In this document: positions 9,218 to 18,819 of the stretch, one piece after another
Position numbering within the stretch: the stretch's first letter is position 1
Layout: each line of letters opens with the position of its first letter
Assembly: GCA_016791105.1 (NCBI GenBank)
Contig: JAEUNM010000055.1
Span: forward strand, 1-64,000
Direction of reading: 5' to 3'
Source: Rhodocyclaceae bacterium
Lineage (GTDB): Bacteria; Pseudomonadota; Gammaproteobacteria; Burkholderiales; Rhodocyclaceae
DNA length: 64,000 nt
The notes under the pieces: model-generated
The model's database searches: none
Seen by the model: only the letters and a program-made list of their open reading frames with translations
What the model was told of the DNA's origin: nothing
Translations under genes and position numbers: made by a program

Positions 9218-9240
9218 GAACGGGTGCCGGGCACCCGTTC
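9218..9240 (+). promoter_or_regulatory. Hairpin in the infC-rpmI spacer
   Basis: GAACGGGTG-CCGGG-CACCCGTTC, a perfect 9-bp stem in the 153-nt gap before rpmI. In Escherichia coli ribosomal protein L20 represses rpmI-rplT by binding RNA in this spacer; this hairpin is a candidate equivalent. No T-run follows, so it is not a terminator. Confidence 0.45.
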
Positions 9241-9317
9241 AAAACAAGTGGTTGCGGGTTCCGACAAGCGCTTCCAGGGGGAAGCCACCTGTTGCCACAA
9301 AAAATGGAGTGGCCATC

Positions 9318-9515
9318 ATGCCCAAAATGAAGACGAAAAAGGGCGCGGCGAAGCGTTTCAAGGTGCGTGCCAGTGGCAGCATCAAACGTTCGCAAGCGTT
9401 CAAGCGTCACATCCTGACCAAAAAATCCACCAAGATGAAGCGCCAGCTGCGCGGTATGACGGGTGTGCATGCCACCAACGAGGCCGGCGTTCGCGCCATG
9501 ATGCCTTACGCCTAA
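9318..9515 (+). CDS. rpmI: 50S ribosomal protein L35
   Basis: 65 aa, exactly the family length, very basic. Starts [13 protein letters not shown] and contains [14 protein letters not shown], both diagnostic. GGAG lies 8 nt before the ATG. Structural component of the large subunit; cotranscribed with rplT, 12 nt downstream. Confidence 0.97.
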   Translation: MPKMKTKKGAAKRFKVRASGSIKRSQAFKRHILTKKSTKMKRQLRGMTGVHATNEAGVRAMMPYA

Positions 9516-9527
9516 GGAGACGGAACC

Positions 9528-9887
9528 ATGCCACGAGTCAAACGCGGTGTAACGGCGCGCGCGCGCCACAAAAAAGTTCTGGCCCAGGCGAAAGGCTACC
9601 GGGGCCGTCGCGGCAACGTGTACCGCATCGCCAAACAGGCGGTCATGAAAGCCGGGCAATATGCCTATCGCGATCGCCGCAATCGCAAGCGCGATTTCCG
9701 CTCGCTGTGGATCACGCGTATCAATGCGGCGGCACGCGAACTGGGCATGACCTATTCGACCTTCATGAACGGCCTGCGCAAGGCTGCGGTCGAGGTCGAT
9801 CGCAAGGTGCTGGCCGATCTGGCGGTGTTCGACAAGCCTGCATTTGCGGCGTTTGCCGACAAGGCCAAGGCCCAACTGGCCGGCTGA
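9528..9887 (+). CDS. rplT: 50S ribosomal protein L20
   Basis: 119 aa, the usual length. Starts [15 protein letters not shown], with the conserved [17 protein letters not shown] region and a C-terminal globular part. An AAGGAG site precedes the start. It binds 23S rRNA early in assembly and in enterobacteria represses its own operon. A strong terminator stands between it and pheS. Confidence 0.97.
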   Translation: MPRVKRGVTARARHKKVLAQAKGYRGRRGNVYRIAKQAVMKAGQYAYRDRRNRKRDFRSLWITRINAAARELGMTYSTFMNGLRKAAVEVDRKVLADLAVFDKPAFAAFADKAKAQLAG

Positions 9888-11072
<1,185 letters not shown>

Positions 11073-11081
11073 GGCGACGCG

Positions 11082-13454
11082 ATGCAATTTCCTTTGAGTT
11101 GGCTCGCCGAATTCCTGTCCGGCCCGATTGCGGCCGATCGTCTGGCGCACGAACTGACCATGGCTGGCCTCGAAGTGGAGGCGCTGGCTCCGGTCGCGCC
11201 GCCGTTTTCCGGCATCGTGGTGGCTCAGGTCGACGCCGTCGAAGCTCACCCCGGCGCGGACAAGCTGCGCGTATGCCGGGTGTCGGCCGGCGGCGCCGAG
11301 GCGCTGCAAATCGTGTGCGGCGCGCCCAATGTGGCGCCCGGCATGAAAGTGCCCTGCGCGCTGGTGGGCGCACGCCTGCCCGGGCTGGATATCAAGGCCG
11401 CCAAACTGCGCGGCGTCGATAGTTACGGCATGCTGTGTTCGGCGCGCGAACTGGGCTTGTCGCAAGACCACGGCGGTTTGCTGGCACTGCCGGCGGATGC
11501 GCCGGTGGGCGAGGACATACGCCGCTACCTGGCGCTGGACGACCAGATTTTTACGATCAAGCTCACCCCCAACCGGGCGGATTGTCTGGGCGTGGCCGGC
11601 ATCGCGCGCGAAGTGGCGGCGTTGACCGGCATCGCGCTGGTACCGCCGCGCCCCTACGCTGCGCCAGTCACCCATGCCGCCAGCGTGCCGGTACGCATAG
11701 ACGCGCCCGATCTGTGCGGCCGCTTCACCGGCCGCATCGTGCGCGGCGTGAATGCCCGTGTGCCGACGCCGGACTGGATGGTGCGGCGGCTGGAACGTTC
11801 CGGCCAGCGCTCGATTTCAGCTCTGGTGGATATTTCGAATTACGTGATGCTGGAAATGAACCGCCCCAATCACGTATTCGACGCCGACAAAATTCGCGAA
11901 GGCCTGGAAGTGCGCTGGGCGCGGCCGGGCGAACAATTGCTGCTGTTGAACGGCCAGACAATTGATCTGGCGCCCGACGTGGGCGTGATCGTCGATGCCG
12001 GCGGCGTCGAGAGCATGGCCGGCATCATGGGCGGCGAATCGACCTCCTGCACGCCGGACACCACCCGCGTGTACGTCGAAGCCGCTTTCTGGTGGCCGGA
12101 CGCCATACAGGGGCGCGCGCGCCGCTACAGTTTCGTGAGCGAAGCCAGCCACCGTTTCGAGCGCGGCGTGGATTTCGAAGATACCGTCGCCGGGGTGGAG
12201 CGCGTCACGCAGCTAATCCTCGAAATTTGCGGCGGCGAGGCCGGGCCCATCGACGACCATGTGCTGAATTTGCCGTCGCGCGCACCGATTACGCTGCGCC
12301 CGGCGCGCGCGCGCCGCGTGCTTGGAATTGACCTGAGCGATGCCGACATTGCCGGCCTGCTGGGTCGTCTGGGCCTGCCGGTGGCGCGCGCGGACGATGC
12401 TTTCGTCGTCACGCCGCCCAGCTACCGCTTCGACCTGGCGCTGGAAATCGACCTGATCGAAGAACTGGCCCGCCTCTATGGCTACGACAACATACCCGCC
12501 GCCGTGCCGCGCGCGCCGCAGCCCATGCTGCCGCTGCCGGAAGCGCGCCGCGGCGATGCGCGGCTCAAACAGATACTGGTCGGGCGCGACTATCAGGAGG
12601 TGATCAACTACGCCTTCATAGAGCGCGATTGGGAAGCGGATTTCTGTGCCAACACTACGCCGGTTACGCTCGCCAATCCCATCGCGAGCCAAATGGCGGT
12701 GATGCGCTCTTCGCTGATTCCGTGCCTTGTCGCCACCGTCGCGGCCAACCGCAAGCGCCATCTGGAGCGCGTGCGGGTGTTCGAAATGGGGCGTTGTTTC
12801 AAGCTCGACACAAACGGCGTGCCAGTGGCCGGCTTCGACCAGCCGCGCCGCATCGCGGCCCTGGCCTGGGGTAGCCAGGCGGCCGAACAGTGGGGCGAGG
12901 CCGCACGCAAGGTGGATTTTTTCGACCTCAAGGGCGACCTCGAAGCGCTGCTGGCGCCGGCGCGGCTATCATTCGAGCGCACCACTCACCCGGCGCTCCA
13001 TCCCGGCCGTGCCGCCAGTGTGCAGCTGGATGGCCGCCGGATCGGGCTGCTGGGCGAAATCCATCCGCAATGGGTGCAGAAATACGATTTGGGCAGCGCG
13101 CCCGTGGTGTTCGAACTCGATCTCGATCTGATCGCCGCAAGCACGGTTCCGGCATACCGGGAAGTGTCTCGTTTCCCTGCGGTGCGGCGCGACATTGCGC
13201 TCGTCGTCGCGCTCGAGGTACCGGCGGCAACGCTCCAGGATTGCCTCAGGCGCGCCGCGCCCGCTATCGTCGCGGAGCTTGAAGTGTTCGATCAATACCA
13301 CGGCGCAGGCATCCCTCAAGACCGAAAAAGCCTTGCTTTTCGCGTAGTTATGCAAGATACTGAACGCACGCTAGAGGATAAGGAAGCAGATGCTGCAGTG
13401 GCTGCCATGGTGCGTGCTGCAGAGCAGCAATTTGCCGCAAAACTGCGCGTTTAA
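11082..13454 (+). CDS. pheT: Phenylalanyl-tRNA synthetase beta subunit
   Basis: 790 aa, normal length (about 795). Contains, in order, the OB-fold tRNA-binding domain (about 40-150, with VVAQVDAVEAHPGADKLRVC), B3/B4 and B5 domains, the catalytic-like domain with IEELARLYGYDNIP, and the FDX-ACB anticodon-binding domain at the C-terminus (VSRFPAVRRDIAL). Helps bind tRNA-Phe and edits Tyr-tRNA-Phe. Directly followed by ihfA, as in most proteobacteria. Confidence 0.96.
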   Translation: MQFPLSWLAEFLSGPIAADRLAHELTMAGLEVEALAPVAPPFSGIVVAQVDAVEAHPGADKLRVCRVSAGGAEALQIVCGAPNVAPGMKVPCALVGARLPGLDIKAAKLRGVDSYGMLCSARELGLSQDHGGLLALPADAPVGEDIRRYLALDDQIFTIKLTPNRADCLGVAGIAREVAALTGIALVPPRPYAAPVTHAASVPVRIDAPDLCGRFTGRIVRGVNARVPTPDWMVRRLERSGQRSISALVDISNYVMLEMNRPNHVFDADKIREGLEVRWARPGEQLLLLNGQTIDLAPDVGVIVDAGGVESMAGIMGGESTSCTPDTTRVYVEAAFWWPDAIQGRARRYSFVSEASHRFERGVDFEDTVAGVERVTQLILEICGGEAGPIDDHVLNLPSRAPITLRPARARRVLGIDLSDADIAGLLGRLGLPVARADDAFVVTPPSYRFDLALEIDLIEELARLYGYDNIPAAVPRAPQPMLPLPEARRGDARLKQILVGRDYQEVINYAFIERDWEADFCANTTPVTLANPIASQMAVMRSSLIPCLVATVAANRKRHLERVRVFEMGRCFKLDTNGVPVAGFDQPRRIAALAWGSQAAEQWGEAARKVDFFDLKGDLEALLAPARLSFERTTHPALHPGRAASVQLDGRRIGLLGEIHPQWVQKYDLGSAPVVFELDLDLIAASTVPAYREVSRFPAVRRDIALVVALEVPAATLQDCLRRAAPAIVAELEVFDQYHGAGIPQDRKSLAFRVVMQDTERTLEDKEADAAVAAMVRAAEQQFAAKLRV

Positions 13455-13474
13455 GTGGGGGAGGTTGATACGGT

Positions 13475-13780
13475 ATGACCTTGACAAAGGCGGAACTGGC
13501 CGATCTGCTATTCGAAAAAGTCGGGCTCAACAAGCGCGAAGCAAAAGATATGGTCGAGGCTTTCTTTGACGAAATTCGCGCCGCGCTCGAAGCCGGAAAT
13601 ACGGTCAAACTATCCGGGTTCGGTATTTTCCAGTTGCGCGACAAGCCGCAGCGGCCGGGCCGCAATCCTAAAACCGGTGAAGAAATTCCCATCACCGCGC
13701 GGCGTGTGGTCACCTTTCACGCCAGCCAGAAACTCAAGGCGGCGGTCGAACAGCTCGGGCCGCCCGCAATCGAGGAATAA
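13475..13780 (+). CDS. ihfA: Integration host factor alpha subunit
   Basis: 101 aa DNA-bending protein of the HU/IHF family. Begins [24 protein letters not shown] and carries the beta-arm motif [12 protein letters not shown] with the intercalating Pro. It pairs with IhfB (not in the window). IHF is needed for most sigma-54 promoters, which matters for the promoter at 35385-35401. GGGAGG about 8 nt before the ATG is its ribosome binding site; cotranscribed with pheT. Confidence 0.95.
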   Translation: MTLTKAELADLLFEKVGLNKREAKDMVEAFFDEIRAALEAGNTVKLSGFGIFQLRDKPQRPGRNPKTGEEIPITARRVVTFHASQKLKAAVEQLGPPAIEE

Positions 13781-13791
13781 ACGCTACTGCC

Positions 13792-14166
13792 ATGGATTCC
13801 GATCCCTTGCCGGCGATTCCGGCAAAGCGCTACTTCACGATAGGAGAAGTCAGTGACCTGTGCGGCGTGAAGCCGCACGTGCTGCGCTATTGGGAACAGG
13901 AATTCACGCAGTTGAAGCCGGTCAAGCGGCGCGGCAATCGCCGCTATTACCAGCACCACGAAGTGCTGCTGGTGCGGCGCATACGCGAACTGTTGTACCA
14001 GGAAGGTTTCACCATCAGCGGCGCGCGCAATCGCCTCAACGAAATGGATCCGCGCGAGGAAAGCGGCGCGCTCGGCGCGCCGCCGGGCGAACTGACGCAG
14101 GGCGAGCTGGACATGCAGCGCCTGCGCGCGGAACTGGCCGCCATCGTCGAAATGCTGCGGCGCTGA
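13792..14166 (+). CDS. MerR-family transcriptional regulator
   Basis: 124 aa. N-terminal winged helix typical of MerR (FTIGEVSDLCGVKPHVLRYWE, then RRGNRRYY), followed by a helix with RIRELLYQEGFTISGAR. No metal-binding cysteines near the C-terminus. This short MerR protein sits after pheT-ihfA in very many beta- and gammaproteobacteria; its regulon is not known. It starts 11 nt after ihfA, so it is the last gene of the operon. Confidence 0.9.
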   Translation: MDSDPLPAIPAKRYFTIGEVSDLCGVKPHVLRYWEQEFTQLKPVKRRGNRRYYQHHEVLLVRRIRELLYQEGFTISGARNRLNEMDPREESGALGAPPGELTQGELDMQRLRAELAAIVEMLRR

Positions 14167-14206
14167 AGAAAGCCTGCCCGGCGTCTGCTATACTTCTTTC
14201 TTGTGT

Positions 14207-14283
14207 CGGGGCGTAGCGCAGCCTGGTAGCGCACCTGCATGGGGTGCAGGGGGTCGGAAGTTCGAATCTTCTCGCCCCGACCA
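14207..14283 (+). tRNA. tRNA-Pro(GGG)
   Basis: 77 nt. Acceptor CGGGGCG pairs with CGCCCCG, discriminator A, CCA encoded. Anticodon stem CCTGC/GCAGG with loop ATGGGGT gives GGG. A TATACT -10-like box lies at 14189-14194. Confidence 0.95.
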
Positions 14284-14324
14284 ATTCAAATCCTTCGCAA
14301 GGCCCGCATCAGCCCGTCCTTGGC

Positions 14325-15068
14325 ATGCGCATTCTTTTGAGCAACGACGATGGCTATTTCGCCACCGGCATCGAAATTCTCGCGCGCGCCCTGGCGGCGG
14401 TCGCCGATATTACCGTGGTGGCGCCCGAGCGCGACCGCAGCGGCGCCAGCAATTCCCTCACGCTAGACCGTCCTTTATCGCTGCGCCGTGCTGCCAACGG
14501 CTTTTTTCACGTCAATGGCACGCCGACCGATTGCGTGCATCTGGCGGTGACCGGCATGCTCGACCAGTTGCCCGATATGGTCATATCCGGCATCAATCAC
14601 GGCGCCAATATGGGCGACGATACGATCTACTCCGGTACCGTGGCGGCGGCGACGGAAGGCTATTTGCTGGGCCTGCCCAGCATCGCGATATCGCTCACTA
14701 GCCATGACGGCCGCCATTTCGAAAGCGCTGCGCGTGTGGCGCGGCAACTGGTGGAAAATTTTTCCGCGCGCGTGTTCGACGAGCCGGTGCTGCTCAACGT
14801 AAATGTGCCGGATTTGCCGTTCGAGCAAATCCAGGGCATGCGCGTCACCCGCCTGGGCCGGCGCCACAAGGCCGAGCCGGTGGTCAAATCTTTCAGCCCG
14901 CGCAACGAGCCAATCTATTGGGTAGGCGCGGCCGGTGCCGCGGCGGATGCCGGCGAGGGCACCGATTTTTACGCAGTGCAAAACGGCTGGGTATCCATTA
15001 CGCCCTTGCAGATCGACCTCACGCATACGCGCCAGATCGACAAGGTGCAAACTTGGCTGGGCCGTTGA
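14325..15068 (+). CDS. surE: 5'/3'-nucleotidase SurE
   Basis: 247 aa (Escherichia coli 253). Metal-dependent nucleoside monophosphate phosphatase active in stationary phase and stress. The N-terminal [12 protein letters not shown] carries the metal-binding Asp-Asp, followed by [14 protein letters not shown], the [10 protein letters not shown] motif and the [21 protein letters not shown] signature. The ATG at 14325 is chosen because SurE begins M(R/K)ILLSNDDG. Its TGA overlaps the proposed TTG start of pcm by 4 nt, so the two are probably translationally coupled. Confidence 0.95.
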   Translation: MRILLSNDDGYFATGIEILARALAAVADITVVAPERDRSGASNSLTLDRPLSLRRAANGFFHVNGTPTDCVHLAVTGMLDQLPDMVISGINHGANMGDDTIYSGTVAAATEGYLLGLPSIAISLTSHDGRHFESAARVARQLVENFSARVFDEPVLLNVNVPDLPFEQIQGMRVTRLGRRHKAEPVVKSFSPRNEPIYWVGAAGAAADAGEGTDFYAVQNGWVSITPLQIDLTHTRQIDKVQTWLGR

Positions 15069-15718
15069 ACGGCGATCTCGGCCTGACCTCCGTGCGTGCC
15101 CGCACGCGCATGGTCGAGCGCCTGCGTGCGCAGGGCATCGTCGATGCCGGCGTACTGGCTGCCATGCAGGAAGTGCCGCGTCACCTGTTCGTTGAAGAAG
15201 GTTTGGCCAGCCGGGCCTACGACGACACGCCTCTACCGCTCGGCTTTCAGCAGACCATTTCGCAGCCCTGGGTGGTTGCACGCATGTTAGAGTTATTGCG
15301 CAGCGGGCCGCGGCAACTTGGCAAAACGCTGGAAGTCGGCGCTGGTTGTGGGTATCAGGCTGCCGTGCTGGCGCGCCTGGCGCCCGAGGTATACGCCATC
15401 GAACGCATCGCCGGCCTGCTCGCGCGAGCCAAAGTCAATCTGCGCCCCTTGAAGGCCTACAACATTCGGCTCAAACATGGGGATGGTAGTCTGGGCCTGC
15501 CCGAGGCTGCACCTTTCGATACAATCATCGTTGCCGCGGCTGCGCCGCGCATCCCGCAGGCGCTGCTGCAACAACTTGCGCCGGGCGGTCGGCTGGTGGC
15601 GCCGCTGGGCGGGCCGGGCGAACAGGTACTGAGCATGGTCGATCGCGGCGAGCGCGGCCTTTCCGAAACCAGATATGACTGGGTGCGTTTCGTACCCCTG
15701 TTGTCCGGAACCGAATGA
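15065..15718 (+). CDS. pcm: Protein-L-isoaspartate O-methyltransferase
   Basis: 217 aa from a TTG that overlaps the surE stop (TTGA). Repairs isoaspartyl residues in damaged proteins using S-adenosylmethionine. Signatures: [22 protein letters not shown] (substrate region), [15 protein letters not shown] (SAM site), HGDGSLG, and a C-terminal VRFVPLL. A start inside at the first ATG would lose conserved sequence. The surE-pcm-nlpD-rpoS order is classical. Its last 4 nt (ATGA) overlap the nlpD start. Confidence 0.93.
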   Translation: MNGDLGLTSVRARTRMVERLRAQGIVDAGVLAAMQEVPRHLFVEEGLASRAYDDTPLPLGFQQTISQPWVVARMLELLRSGPRQLGKTLEVGAGCGYQAAVLARLAPEVYAIERIAGLLARAKVNLRPLKAYNIRLKHGDGSLGLPEAAPFDTIIVAAAAPRIPQALLQQLAPGGRLVAPLGGPGEQVLSMVDRGERGLSETRYDWVRFVPLLSGTE

Positions 15719-16683
15719 TTTTTCAGAAGCCCACTTATTGCCGCGCTGCCATCTGGTGCGCGGCCACCGTTCTGGCCGGCTGTGCGTCCGGCCCGCCCGC
15801 CCCCGTGTCTGACCGCGGTGGCACCCCGGTTACAGCGCCGCAAGCCCCGCGCAGCGGCTATCACGTCGTTCGCAAAGGCGAAACCCTCTATAGCATCGCG
15901 CAGGAGCACGGGCAGGATTGGCGCGAGGTGAAAGCCTGGAACGGCATCGACAATCCGAACATGCTGCGGATCGGTCAGGAACTGCGTGTCGAGCCGCCCG
16001 AAGGCGCGGCGGTAGCCAAGCCGGTCGCCGGGCCGGCACCCATCGAGGTGCGGCCGCTGGGGCCGGCGGGTACTGCTGCCGAAGCCGGCGCGCGTCCCGG
16101 TGCGGAAGGGGACACTTTCAAGCGCGCGCCCAAGGGCGGCATCAAGCCCTACTCGGAAGAAGCGCTGGCACAGGCGCGGCGTGACGAGGGCAGCGCCGCT
16201 GCGGCGGGCGGCGCTGCGGCAGTTGTCGCGGAAGCCAAACCGGAGACCAAACCTGCGGTCAAAACCGACACGAGCAGCCCGGAAAACACTGCCGTTGCAA
16301 GCGGCGACGGCGCCCTGGAATGGGGCTGGCCCTACCGCGGGAAAATCCTCACCGCCTTTGGCGAGGGCACTTCCAAGGGCATCGACATGGCGGGCAATGC
16401 CGGGGATCCGGTAATGGCTGCGGCCAAGGGGCGTGTGATACTTGTCAGTGAGAGCGTGCGCGCCTATGGCAAACTCGTGGTGGTCAAGCATAGTGAAACG
16501 TATCTGTCGGTCTATGCCAACAACAGCAAGTTCCTCGTCAAGGAGGGCGATACCGTGGCTCGCGGCCAGAAAATAGCCGAAGTTGGAATGAGCGCAACGG
16601 CGCCCGGCGTGGCAGCCCTGCACTTCGAAATACGGCGCCAGGGCAAACCTGTCGATCCGCTCAAATTTTTGCCTGCACGCTGA
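15715..16683 (+). CDS. nlpD: Murein hydrolase activator NlpD (lipoprotein, LysM + LytM)
   Basis: 322 aa outer-membrane lipoprotein that activates the amidase AmiC at the septum. Lipobox LAGC with Cys about residue 22, LysM domain about 43-88 ([18 protein letters not shown]), an Ala/Pro-rich linker, and a C-terminal M23/LytM domain about 205-322. The domain lacks the GxHxGxD metal motif (it reads KGIDMAG) and keeps only ALHFEIR, as expected for a non-catalytic activator. The rpoS start overlaps its stop by one base; in relatives the main rpoS promoter lies inside nlpD. Confidence 0.93.
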   Translation: MIFQKPTYCRAAIWCAATVLAGCASGPPAPVSDRGGTPVTAPQAPRSGYHVVRKGETLYSIAQEHGQDWREVKAWNGIDNPNMLRIGQELRVEPPEGAAVAKPVAGPAPIEVRPLGPAGTAAEAGARPGAEGDTFKRAPKGGIKPYSEEALAQARRDEGSAAAAGGAAAVVAEAKPETKPAVKTDTSSPENTAVASGDGALEWGWPYRGKILTAFGEGTSKGIDMAGNAGDPVMAAAKGRVILVSESVRAYGKLVVVKHSETYLSVYANNSKFLVKEGDTVARGQKIAEVGMSATAPGVAALHFEIRRQGKPVDPLKFLPAR

Positions 16684-17642
16684 TGGCAGCCAAGGATCCG
16701 GACGGCCTGGAAGGCGTCGAACCGGCAGATACGCTCGAGCCGCAGATGGTCGAGGACGAGGAAGCCGAAGACGTCGAGGCGCCGCTGCCGGAAGCACCTT
16801 CCGACAGTGAGCTGGTCGGCGACGTGACGCAGTTGTACCTCAATGAAATCGGCGCCAACGCGCTGCTCACGCCGGAACAGGAATTGCAGCTTGCGCGCCG
16901 TGTGCGCGAAGGCGATTTCGACGCCCGGCAAAAAATGATCGAGCACAATTTGCGGCTCGTCGTGAATATCGCCAAGCACTACCTCAATCGCGGCATACCT
17001 TTGCTCGATCTGGTCGAGGAAGGCAACCTGGGCTTGATCCACGCGCTGGAAAAATTCGACCCCGAGCGCGGTTTCCGGTTTTCCACCTACGCCACTTGGT
17101 GGATACGCCAGAACATCGAGCGCGCCATCATGAATCAGTCGCGCACGATACGTCTGCCCGTCCATGTGGTGAAAGAACTGAACCACATTTTGCGCGTGTT
17201 GCGTACGCTCGAAGCGCAGGGTGGCCTGGACATCAGTGCCGAGGACATCGCACAGGTGCTGCACAAGCCGGTGGACGAGGTGCGCCACATCCTGTCCCTG
17301 AACGAGCATACGGCTTCGCTCGATGCGCCGCTGGACATCGACCCATCGCTATCCATAGGCGAAGCGCTGGCGGACGATCAGGCCGTAAGTGCGGAAGATC
17401 AGATCCATCAGTCCGAAGTTGGCCACCTGGTGCAGGAGTGGCTGGGACAGCTCAACGAAAAGCAGCGCTATATCATCGAACGCCGCTATGGGCTGAACGG
17501 GCGCGAGCTGACCACCCTGGAAGACCTTGCCGACGATCTGGGACTGACGCGCGAGCGCGTGCGGCAAATCCAGATCGAGGTGCTGGCGCAATTGCGCCGC
17601 ATCATGCGGCGCGGCGGCGTGTCGAAAGACGTGCTGCTCTGA
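16683..17642 (+). CDS. rpoS: RNA polymerase sigma factor RpoS
   Basis: 319 aa general-stress/stationary-phase sigma factor. Acidic N-terminus (1-45), region 1.2 (VTQLYLNEIG), region 2 with the DLVEEGNLGLIHALEKFDPERGFRFSTYATWWIRQNIERAIM core, region 3, and region 4 with the LTRERVRQIQIE helix-turn-helix. The RpoS rather than RpoD identity rests on length, the linked nlpD and the DLVEEGNLGL sequence. A UGA/AUG overlap with nlpD suggests coupling. Confidence 0.96.
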   Translation: MAAKDPDGLEGVEPADTLEPQMVEDEEAEDVEAPLPEAPSDSELVGDVTQLYLNEIGANALLTPEQELQLARRVREGDFDARQKMIEHNLRLVVNIAKHYLNRGIPLLDLVEEGNLGLIHALEKFDPERGFRFSTYATWWIRQNIERAIMNQSRTIRLPVHVVKELNHILRVLRTLEAQGGLDISAEDIAQVLHKPVDEVRHILSLNEHTASLDAPLDIDPSLSIGEALADDQAVSAEDQIHQSEVGHLVQEWLGQLNEKQRYIIERRYGLNGRELTTLEDLADDLGLTRERVRQIQIEVLAQLRRIMRRGGVSKDVLL

Positions 17643-17672
17643 TCCTCGCCGCGCGCCGCGCTGCGGTGCGGA

Positions 17673-18731
17673 TCAGCCGGTCTTGCCGGTTTTCGCACCA
17701 GTACTTTTCTTGTCCCATTCGGTGCGTATCGCGCGCGCGAGCTGGAATACCGACATCGCATAAAAGCTGCTGCGGTTGTAGCGTGTGATGGCGTAAAAAT
17801 TGCGGTAGCCCAGCCAATATTCAGTCGGCTGTCCGGGCGTGACCAGATCGATCAAGGCGCAGGGCAAATCATCCGTGGCCGGTTCGGCCGGTTTCACGCC
17901 TGCCTCCTGCAAGGCAGCCAGCCGGAAGCGCGGTTCTATGCCGGCGTCGATGAGCGGGCGGAACGCCGTACCTTGTTGCACGCTCGCCGGTACAGCCACC
18001 GGTTCGTCCGCGGCCCAGCCGGAGTCGCGTAGATAGCGTGCGACGCTGCCCAGGATGTCGGGCTCGCTGTTGAACATGTCGACGCGGCCGTCGGCGTCGA
18101 AATCGACACCATAACGGCGCCAACTGCTGGGCAGGAATTGCGCCGGACCCAGCGCGCCGGCATAGGAGCCGACGAAACTATCGACTGCCGTGCCCTGTTC
18201 GCGCGCCAGCAGGAACAGCGCTTCCAGTTCGTCGCGAAACAGTTCTGCGCGCGGCGGATAGTCGAATGCCAGGGTGGCCAGCGCCGACAAGGTCTGGAAA
18301 TTGCCGATGTTGCGGCCATAAATCGTTTCCACGCCTACGATGGCCACCACGATTTCGGGCGGCACGCCATATTGTTCCTGCGCGCGCAATAGCAGCGGCA
18401 TGCGCGCGTCGGCGTATTCGACGCCGCCGGCAATGCGTATGGGTTCGACGAAGCGGCCGCGATAGCGCTTCCAGGAGCGCTGCGCGGGGCTTTTTGCCGG
18501 CAGGATTAGTTTGATCACCTGCGGATCCATCTGCACCGGCTGGAAGGCCTTTACCAGTTCGGCCTCGTCGAAGCCGTGTCTGGCCTGCATGTCGGCAATG
18601 AAGGCACGCACGTCCTCGCGTTCGGCATAGGCACGGGTAGCGGCCGGTGCCGGGCCGGCCAGACAGGCCATGAACGGAAGCGCGGAAAGGCGGGTAAGCG
18701 CGCGGCGGCGCGATAGCAACAGATTGGACAT
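17673..18731 (-). CDS. mltB: Lytic murein transglycosylase B
   Basis: 352 aa periplasmic enzyme cutting the MurNAc-GlcNAc bond to 1,6-anhydro products. Signal peptide at residues 1-30 (a Cys follows FMA, a poor lipobox, so lipid anchoring is unsure). Catalytic Glu in VGVETIYGRNIGNFQTL; the GALGPAQFLPSSW and DGRVDMFNSEPDILGSVARYL motifs are those of the SLT_2/MltB family. It converges on rpoS with 30 bp between. Confidence 0.93.
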   Translation of the reverse strand: MSNLLLSRRRALTRLSALPFMACLAGPAPAATRAYAEREDVRAFIADMQARHGFDEAELVKAFQPVQMDPQVIKLILPAKSPAQRSWKRYRGRFVEPIRIAGGVEYADARMPLLLRAQEQYGVPPEIVVAIVGVETIYGRNIGNFQTLSALATLAFDYPPRAELFRDELEALFLLAREQGTAVDSFVGSYAGALGPAQFLPSSWRRYGVDFDADGRVDMFNSEPDILGSVARYLRDSGWAADEPVAVPASVQQGTAFRPLIDAGIEPRFRLAALQEAGVKPAEPATDDLPCALIDLVTPGQPTEYWLGYRNFYAITRYNRSSFYAMSVFQLARAIRTEWDKKSTGAKTGKTG

Positions 18732-18819
18732 GGTTCGGAATATCTGTGGGATTGCCGTGCAAGCGAGCCAGCCGGTCAGGCCGGGCAGGGCGGGTACAGG
18801 CGTCGCTGCGTAAGGGCGT

